DNA of 64,000 nucleotides, taken from NCBI RefSeq assembly GCF_050908995.1, contig NW_027484910.1, positions 124,001 to 188,000 of the forward strand. The letters run 5' to 3'. The notes beneath the pieces are model-generated. The model worked only from the letters and a program-made list of their open reading frames with translations, did no database searches and was not told the DNA's origin. Both the position numbers and the translations under genes were made by a program. This DNA comes from Andrena cerasifolii. Taxonomy: Eukaryota > Arthropoda > Insecta > Hymenoptera > Andrenidae. This document shows positions 53,101-62,350 of the stretch, in pieces. How positions within the stretch are numbered: position 1 is the first letter of the stretch; each line of letters begins with the position of its first letter.

Positions 53101-56100
53101 GATTCAATATCAGTTTTCCAATATCGGTTCTAATATCGGATTCAATACCGGTTTTTCAATATCGGTTCTAATATCGGATTCAATACCGGTTTTTCAATAT
53201 CGGTTTTTCAATATCGGTTCTAATATCGGTTTCAATATCGGTTTTTCAATATCGGTTTTTCAATATCAGTTTTTCGATATCAGTTTTTCAATATTTGTTT
53301 TTCAATATCGGTTTTTCAATATCGGTTTTGCAATATCAGTTTTTCGATATAGGTTTTTCAATATCGGTATTTCAATATCGGTTCTAATATCGGAATCAAT
53401 ATCGGCTTTTCAATATCGGTTTTTCAATATCAGTTTTTCGATATCAGTTTTTCAATATTTGTTTTTCAATATCGGTTTTTCAATATTTGTTTTTCAATAT
53501 CGGTTTTTCAATATCGGTTCTAATATCGGTTTCAATATCGGTTTTTCAATATCGGTTTTTCAATATCGGTTTTTCAATATCAGTTTTTCAATATTTGTTC
53601 TCCAATATCGGTTTTTGAATATCGGTTCTAATATCGGATTCAGTATCGGTTTTGCAATATCAGTTTTTCGATATAGGTTTTTCAATATCGGTATTTCAAT
53701 ATCGGTTCTAATATCGGAATCAATATCGGCTTTTCAATATCGGTTTTTCAATATCAGTTTTTCGATATCAGTTTTTCAATATTTGTTTTTCAATATCGGT
53801 TTTTCAATATCGGTTCTAATATCGGTTTCAATATCGGTTTTTCAATATCGGTTTTTCAATATCGGTTTTTCAATATCAGTTTTTCAATATTTGTTCTCCA
53901 ATATCGGTTTTTGAATATCGGTTCTAATATCGGATTCAGTATCGGTTTTGCAATATCAGTTTTTCGATATAGGTTTTTCAATATCGGTTTTGCAATATCC
54001 GTTTTTCGATATAGGTTTTTCAATATCGGTTTTTCAATATCGGTTTTTCAATATCGGTTCTAATATCGGTTTCAATATCAGTTTTTCAATATCGGTTTTT
54101 CAATATTTGTTCTTCAATATCGGTTTTTCAATATCGGTTTTTCAATATCAGTTTTTCGATATCAGTTTTTCAATATTTGTTTTTCAATATCGGTTTTTCA
54201 ATATCGGTTCTAATATCGGAATCATTATCGGCTTTTCAATATCGGTTTTTCAATATCAGTTTTTCGATATCAGTTTTTCAATATTTGTTTTTCAATATCG
54301 GTTTTTCAATATCGGTTCTAATATCGGTTTCAATATCGGTTTTTCAATATCGGTTTTTCAATATCAGTTTTTCGATATCAGTTTTTCAATATTTGTTTTT
54401 CAATATCGGTTTTTCAATATCGGTTTTGCAATATCAGTTTTTCGATATAGGTTTTTCAATATCGGTATTTCAATATCGGTTCTAATATCGGAATCAATAT
54501 CGGCTTTTCAATATCGGTTTTTCAATATCAGTTTTTCGATATCAGTTTTTCAATATTTGTTTTTCAATATCGGTTTTTCAATATTTGTTTTTCAATATCG
54601 GTTTTTCAATATCGGTTCTAATATCGGTTTCAATATCGGTTTTTCAATATCGGTTTTTCAATATCGGTTTTTCAATATCAGTTTTTCAATATTTGTTCTC
54701 CAATATCGGTTTTTGAATATCGGTTCTAATATCGGATTCAGTATCGGTTTTGCAATATCAGTTTTTCGATATAGGTTTTTCAATATCGGTTTTTCAATAT
54801 CGGTTTTGCAATATCAGTTTTTCGATATAGGTTTTTCAATATCAGTTTTTCAATATTTGTTCTCCAATATCGGTTTTTGAATATCGGTTCTAATATCGGA
54901 TTCAATATCGGTTTTTCAATATCGGTTTTGCAATATCAGTTTTTCGATATAGGTTATTCAATATCGGTTTTTCAATATCGGTTTTGCAATATCAGTTTTT
55001 CGATATAGGTTTTTCAATATCGGTTTTTCAATATCGGTTTTTCAATATCGGTTCTAATATCGGTTTCAATATCAGTTTTTCAATATCGGTTTTTCAATAT
55101 TTGTTCTTCAATATCGGTTTTTCAATATCGGTTTTTCAATATCAGTTTTTCGATATCAGTTTTTCAATATTTGTTTTTCAATATCGGTTTTTCAATATCG
55201 GTTCTAATATCGGAATCATTATCGGCTTTTCAATATCGGTTTTTCAATATCAGTTTTTCGATATCAGTTTTTCAATATTTGTTTTTCAATATCGGTTTTT
55301 CAATATCGGTTCTAATATCGGTTTCAATATCGGTTTTTCAATATCGGTTTTGCAATATCAGTTTTTCGATATAGGTTTTTCAATATCGGTATTTCAATAT
55401 CGGTTCTAATATCGGAATCAATATCGGCTTTTCAATATCGGTTTTTCAATATCAGTTTTTCGATATCAGTTTTTCGATATAGGTTTTTCAATATCGGTTT
55501 TTCAATATCGGTTTTTCAATATCGGTTCTAATATCGGTTTCAATATCAGTTTTTCAATATCGGTTTTTCAATATTTGTTCTTCAATATCGGTTTTTCAAT
55601 ATCGGTTTTTCAATATCAGTTTTTCGATATCAGTTTTTCAATATTTGTTTTTCAATATCGGTTTTTCAATATCGGTTCTAATATCGGAATCATTATCGGC
55701 TTTTCAATATCGGTTTTTCAATATCAGTTTTTCGATATCAGTTTTTCAATATTTGTTTTTCAATATCGGTTTTTCAATATCGGTTCTAATATCGGAATCA
55801 TTATCGGCTTTTCAATATCGGTTTTTCAATATCAGTTTTTCGATATCAGTTTTTCAATATTTGTTTTTCAATATCGGTTTTTCAATATCGGTTCTAATAT
55901 CGGTTTCAATATCGGTTTTTCAATATCGGTTTTTCAATATCAGTTTTTCGATATCAGTTTTTCAATATTTGTTTTTCAATATCGGTTTTTCAATATCGGT
56001 TTTGCAATATCAGTTTTTCGATATAGGTTTTTCAATATCGGTTTTTCAATATCGGTTCTAATATCGGAATCAATATCGGCTTTTCAATATCGGTATTTCA

Positions 56101-58393
56101 ATATCAGTTTTTCGATATCAGTTTTTCAATATTTGTTTTTCAATATCGGTTTTTCAATATCGGTTCTAATATCGGTTTCAATATCGGTTTTTCAATATCG
56201 GTTTTTCAATATCAGTTTTTCAATATCGGTTTTTGAATATCGGTTCTAATATCGGATTCAATATCGGTTTTTCAATATCGGTTTTGCAATATCAGTTTTT
56301 CGATATAGGTTTTTCAATATCGGTTTTTCAATATCGGTTTTGCAATATCAGTTTTTCGATATAGGTTTTTCAATATCGGTTTTTCAATATCAGTTTTTCG
56401 ATATCAGTTTTTCAATATTTGTTCTCCAATATCGGTTTTTGAATATCGGTTCTAATATCGGATTCAATATCGGTTTTTCAATATCGGTTTTGCAATATCA
56501 GTTTTTCAATATCAGTTTTTCAATATCAGTTTTTCAATATCAGTTTTTCAATATCGGTTTTTCAATATCGGTTCTAATATCGGATTCAATATCGGTTTTT
56601 CAATATCGGTTTTGCAATATCAGTTTTTCGATATAGGTTTTTCAATATCGGTTTTTCAATATCGGTTTTGCAATATCAGTTTTTCGATATAGGTTTTTCA
56701 ATATCGGTTTTTCAATATCGGTTTTTCAATATCGGTTCTAATATCGGTTTCAATATCAGTTTTTCAATATCGGTTTTTCAATATTTGTTTTCCAATATCG
56801 GTTTTTCAATATCGGTTCTAATATCGGATTCAATATCGGCTTTTCAATATCGGTTTTTCAATATCAGTTTTTCGATATCAGTTTTTCAATATTTGTTTTT
56901 CAATATCGGTTTTTCAATATCGGTTCTAATATCGGTTTCAATATCGGTTATTCAATATCAGTTTTTCGATATCAGTTTTTCAAGATTTGTTCTCCAATAT
57001 CGGTTTTTGAATATCGGTTCTAATATCGGATTCAATATCAGTTTTCCAATATCGGTTCTAATATCGGATTCAATACCGGTTTTTCAATATCGGTTCTAAT
57101 ATCGGATTCAATACCGGTTTTTCAATATCGGTTTTTCAATATCGGTTCTAATATCGGTTTCAATATCGGTTTTTCAATATCGGTTTTTCAATATCAGTTT
57201 TTCGATATCAGTTTTTCAATATTTGTTTTTCAATATCGGTTTTTCAATATCGGTTTTGCAATATCAGTTTTTCGATATAGGTTTTTCAATATCGGTATTT
57301 CAATATCGGTTCTAATATCGGAATCAATATCGGCTTTTCAATATCGGTTTTTCAATATCAGTTTTTCGATATCAGTTTTTCAATATTTGTTTTTCAATAT
57401 CGGTTTTTCAATATTTGTTTTTCAATATCGGTTTTTCAATATCGGTTCTAATATCGGTTTCAATATCGGTTTTTCAATATCGGTTTTTCAATATCGGTTT
57501 TTCAATATCAGTTTTTCAATATTTGTTCTCCAATATCGGTTTTTGAATATCGGTTCTAATATCGGATTCAGTATCGGTTTTGCAATATCAGTTTTTCGAT
57601 ATAGGTTTTTCAATATCGGTATTTCAATATCGGTTCTAATATCGGAATCAATATCGGCTTTTCAATATCGGTTTTTCAATATCAGTTTTTCGATATCAGT
57701 TTTTCAATATTTGTTTTTCAATATCGGTTTTTCAATATCGGTTCTAATATCGGTTTCAATATCGGTTTTTCAATATCGGTTTTTCAATATCGGTTTTTCA
57801 ATATCAGTTTTTCAATATTTGTTCTCCAATATCGGTTTTTGAATATCGGTTCTAATATCGGATTCAGTATCGGTTTTGCAATATCAGTTTTTCGATATAG
57901 GTTTTTCAATATCGGTTTTGCAATATCCGTTTTTCGATATAGGTTTTTCAATATCGGTTTTTCAATATCGGTTTTTCAATATCGGTTCTAATATCGGTTT
58001 CAATATCAGTTTTTCAATATCGGTTTTTCAATATTTGTTCTTCAATATCGGTTTTTCAATATCGGTTTTTCAATATCAGTTTTTCGATATCAGTTTTTCA
58101 ATATTTGTTTTTCAATATCGGTTTTTCAATATCGGTTCTAATATCGGAATCATTATCGGCTTTTCAATATCGGTTTTTCAATATCAGTTTTTCGATATCA
58201 GTTTTTCAATATTTGTTTTTCAATATCGGTTTTTCAATATCGGTTCTAATATCGGTTTCAATATCGGTTTTTCAATATCGGTTTTTCAATATCAGTTTTT
58301 CGATATCAGTTTTTCAATATTTGTTTTTCAATATCGGTTTTTCAATATCGGTTTTGCAATATCAGTTTTTCGATATAGGTTTTTCAATATCGG
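50174..58393 (+). repeat. 3928-bp tandem duplication, subfamily II
   Basis: 50174-54465 aligns with 54102-58393 at a constant offset of 3928, giving just over two tandem copies. All internal landmarks checked agree (for example 51056/54984, 51647/55575, 52740/56668 and 53948/57876). Each copy contains the same extra 108-bp module (cattatcgg at 51763 and 51871) and the same R-to-I junction (51548 and 55476). I found no difference between copies at the places checked, so this is the youngest-looking duplication here, or an assembly duplication. Confidence 0.88.
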
Positions 58394-59470
58394 TTTTTCA
58401 ATATCGGTTCTAATATCGGAATCAATATCGGCTTTTCAATATCGGTATTTCAATATCAGTTTTTCGATATCAGTTTTTCAATATTTGTTTTTCAATATCG
58501 GTTTTTCAATATCGGTTCTAATATCGGTTTCAATATCGGTTTTTCAATATCGGTTTTTCAATATCAGTTTTTCAATATCGGTTTTTGAATATCGGTTCTA
58601 ATATCGGATTCAATATCGGTTTTTCAATATCGGTTTTGCAATATCAGTTTTTCGATATAGGTTTTTCAATATCGGTTTTTCAATATCGGTTTTGCAATAT
58701 CAGTTTTTCGATATAGGTTTTTCAATATCGGTTTTTCAATATCAGTTTTTCGATATCAGTTTTTCAATATTTGTTCTCCAATATCGGTTTTTGAATATCG
58801 GTTCTAATATCGGATTCAATATCGGTTTTTCAATATCGGTTTTGCAATATCAGTTTTTCAATATCAGTTTTTCAATATCAGTTTTTCAATATCAGTTTTT
58901 CAATATCGGTTTTTGAATATCGGTTCTAATATCGGATTCAATATCGGTTTTTCAATATCGGTTTTGCAATATCAGTTTTTCGATATAGGTTTTTCAATAT
59001 CGGTTTTTCAATATCGGTTTTGCAATATCAGTTTTTCGATATAGGTTTTTCAATATCGGTTTTTCAATATCGGTTTTTCAATATCGGTTCTAATATCGGT
59101 TTCAATATCAGTTTTTCAATATCGGTTTTTCAATATTTGTTTTCCAATATCGGTTTTTCAATATCGGTTCTAATATCGGATTCAATATCGGCTTTTCAAT
59201 ATCGGTTTTTCAATATCAGTTTTTCGATATCAGTTTTTCAATATTTGTTTTTCAATATCGGTTTTTCAATATCGGTTCTAATATCGGTTTCAATATCGGT
59301 TATTCAATATCAGTTTTTCGATATCAGTTTTTCAAGATTTGTTCTCCAATATCGGTTTTTGAATATCGGTTCTAATATCGGATTCAATATCAGTTTTCCA
59401 ATATCGGTTCTAATATCGGATTCAATACCGGTTTTTCAATATCGGTTCTAATATCGGATTCAATACCGGT
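58394..59470 (+). repeat. End of subfamily II block
   Basis: Matches about 25431-26490 (58692 = 25729 + 32,963; 59020 = 26057 + 32,963), including the four-Q run and cagttttccaat. After the ataccgg monomers near 59460 the continuation is A-Q-R-K, as in subfamily I, rather than A-S(ttt), as in subfamily II. Confidence 0.82.
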
Positions 59471-62350
59471 TTTTCAATATCGGTTTTTCAATATCAGTTT
59501 TTCGATATCAGTTTTTCAATATTTGTTCTCCAATATCGGTTTTTGAATATCGGTTCTAATATCGGATTCAATATCGGTTTTTCAATATCGGTTCTAATAT
59601 CGGAATCAATATCGGCTTTTCAATATCGGTTTTTCAATATCAGTTTTTCGATATCAGTTTTTCAATATTTGTTTTTCAATATCGGTTTTTCAATATCGGT
59701 TCTAATATCGGTTTCAATATCGGTTTTTCAATATCGGTTTTTCAATATCAGTTTTTCAATATCGGTTTTTGAATATCGGTTCTAATATCGGATTCAATAT
59801 CGGTTTTTCAATATCGGTTTTGCAATATCAGTTTTTCGATATAGGTTTTTCAATATCGGTTTTTCAATATCGGTTTTGCAATATCGGTTTTTGAATATCG
59901 GTTCTAATATCGGATTCAACATCGGTTTTTCAATATCGGTTTTGCAATATCAGTTTTTCGATATAGGTTTTTCAATATCGGTTTTTCAATATCGGTTTTG
60001 CAATATCAGTTTTTCGATATAGGTTTTTCAATATCGGTTTTTCAATATCGGTTTTGCAATATCAGTTTTTTGATATAGGTTTTTCAATATCGGTTTTTCA
60101 ATATCGGTTCTAATATCGGTTTCAATATCAGTTTTTCAATATCGGTTTTTCAATATTTGTTTTCCAATATCGGTTTTTCAATATCGGTTCTAATATCGGA
60201 TTCAATATCGGCTTTTCAATATCGGTTTTTCAATATCAGTTTTTCGATATCAGTTTTTCAATATTTGTTTTTCAATATCGGTTTTTCAATATCGGTTCTA
60301 ATATCGGTTTCAATATCGGTTATTCAATATCAGTTTTTCGATATCAGTTTTTCAAGATTTGTTCTCCAATATCGGTTTTTGAATATCGGTTCTAATATCG
60401 GATTCAATATCAGTTTTTCAATATCGGTTCTAATATCGGATTCAATACCGGTTTTTCAATATCGGTTCTAATATCGGATTCAATACCGGTTTTTCAATAT
60501 CGGTTTTTCAATATCAGTTTTTCGATATCAGTTTTTCAATATTTGTTCTCCAATATCGGTTTTTGAATATCGGTTCTAATATCGGATTCAATATCGGTTT
60601 TTCAATATCGTTTTTGCAATATCAGTTTTTCGATATAGGTTTTTCAATATCGGTTTTTCAATATCGGTTTTTCAATATCAGTTTTTCGATATCAGTTTTT
60701 CAATATTTGTTTTTCAATATCGGTTTTTCAATATCGGTTCTAATATCGGAATCATTATCGGCTTTTCAATATCGGTTTTTCAATATCAGTTTTTCGATAT
60801 CAGTTTTTCAATATTTGTTTTTCAATATCGGTTTTTCAATATCGGTTTTTCAATATTTGTTCTCCAATATCGGTTCTAATATCGGATTCAGTATCGGTTT
60901 TGCAATATCAGTTTTTCGATATAGGTTTTTCAATACCGGTTTTTCAATATCGGTTTTGCAATATCAGTTTTTCGATATAGGATTTTCAATATCGGTTTTT
61001 CAATATCGGTTCTAATATCGGAATCAATATCGGCTTTTCAATATCGGTTTTTCAATATCAGTTTTTCGATATCAGTTTTTCAATATTTGTTTTTCAATAT
61101 CGGTTTTTCAATATCGGTTCTAATATCGGTTTCAATATCGGTTTTTCAATATCGGTTTTTCAATATCGGTTTTTCAATATCAGTTTTTCAATATTTGTTC
61201 TCCAATATCGGTTTTTGAATATCGGTTCTAATATCGGATTCAGTATCGGTTTTGCAATATCAGTTTTTCGATATAGGTTTTTCAATATCGGTTTTTCAAT
61301 ATCGGTTTTGCAATATCAGTTTTTCGATATAGGTTTTTCAATATCGGTTTTTCAATATCGGTTTTTCAATATCGGTTCTAATATCGGTTTCAATATCAGT
61401 TTTTCAATATCGGTTTTTCAATATTTGTTCTTCAATATCGGTTTTTCAATATCGGTTTTTCAATATCAGTTTTTCGATATCAGTTTTTCAATATCGGTTC
61501 TAATATCGGAATCATTATCGGCTTTTCAATATCGGGTTTTCAATATCGGTTTTTCAATATCAGTTTTTCAATATTTGTTCTCCAATATCGGTTTTTGAAT
61601 ATCGGTTCTAATATCGGATTCAGTATCGGTTTTGCAATATCAGTTTTTCGATATAGGTTTTTCAATATCGGTTTTTCAATATCGGTTTTGCAATATCAGT
61701 TTTTCGATATAGGTTTTTCAATATCGGTTTTTCAATATCGGTTCTAATATCGGTTTCAATATCAGTTTTTCAATATCGGTTTTTCAATATCGGTTTTTCA
61801 ATATCGGTTTTTCAATATCGGTTTTTCAATATCGGTTTTTCAATATCAGTTTTTCGATATCAGTTTTTCAATATCGGTTCTAATATCGGAATCATTATCG
61901 GCTTTTCAATATCGGTTTTTCAATATCAGTTTTTCGATATCAGTTTTTCAATATTTGTTTTTCAATATCGGTTTTTCAATATCGGTTCTAATATCGGTTT
62001 CAATATCGGTTTTTCAATATCGGTTTTTCAATATCAGTTTTTCGATATCAGTTTTTCAATATTTGTTTTTCAATATCGGTTTTTCAATATCGGTTTTGCA
62101 ATATCAGTTTTTCGATATAGGTTTTTCAATATCGGTTTTTCAATATCGGTTCTAATATCGGAATCAATATCGGCTTTTCAATATCGGTTTTTCAATATCA
62201 GTTTTTCGATATCAGTTTTTCAATATTTGTTTTTCAATATCGGTTTTTCAGTATCGGTTCTAATATCGGTTTCAATATCGGTTTTTCAATATCGGTTTTT
62301 GAATATCGGTTTTTCAATATCAGTTTTTCAATATTTGTTCTCCAATATCG
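59471..62350 (+). repeat. Subfamily I block with private rearrangements
   Basis: Contains the six-T gatatagg marker (about 60068), an S-rich ataccgg run (about 60420-60490) and strings shared with 1.8-2.6 kb and 16-17 kb. Near 60855-60897 a K monomer is joined directly to S, so the usual intervening A is missing. Private changes include gattcaacatcgg (about 59918) and gatataggattttc (about 60978). No gene is present. Confidence 0.8.
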
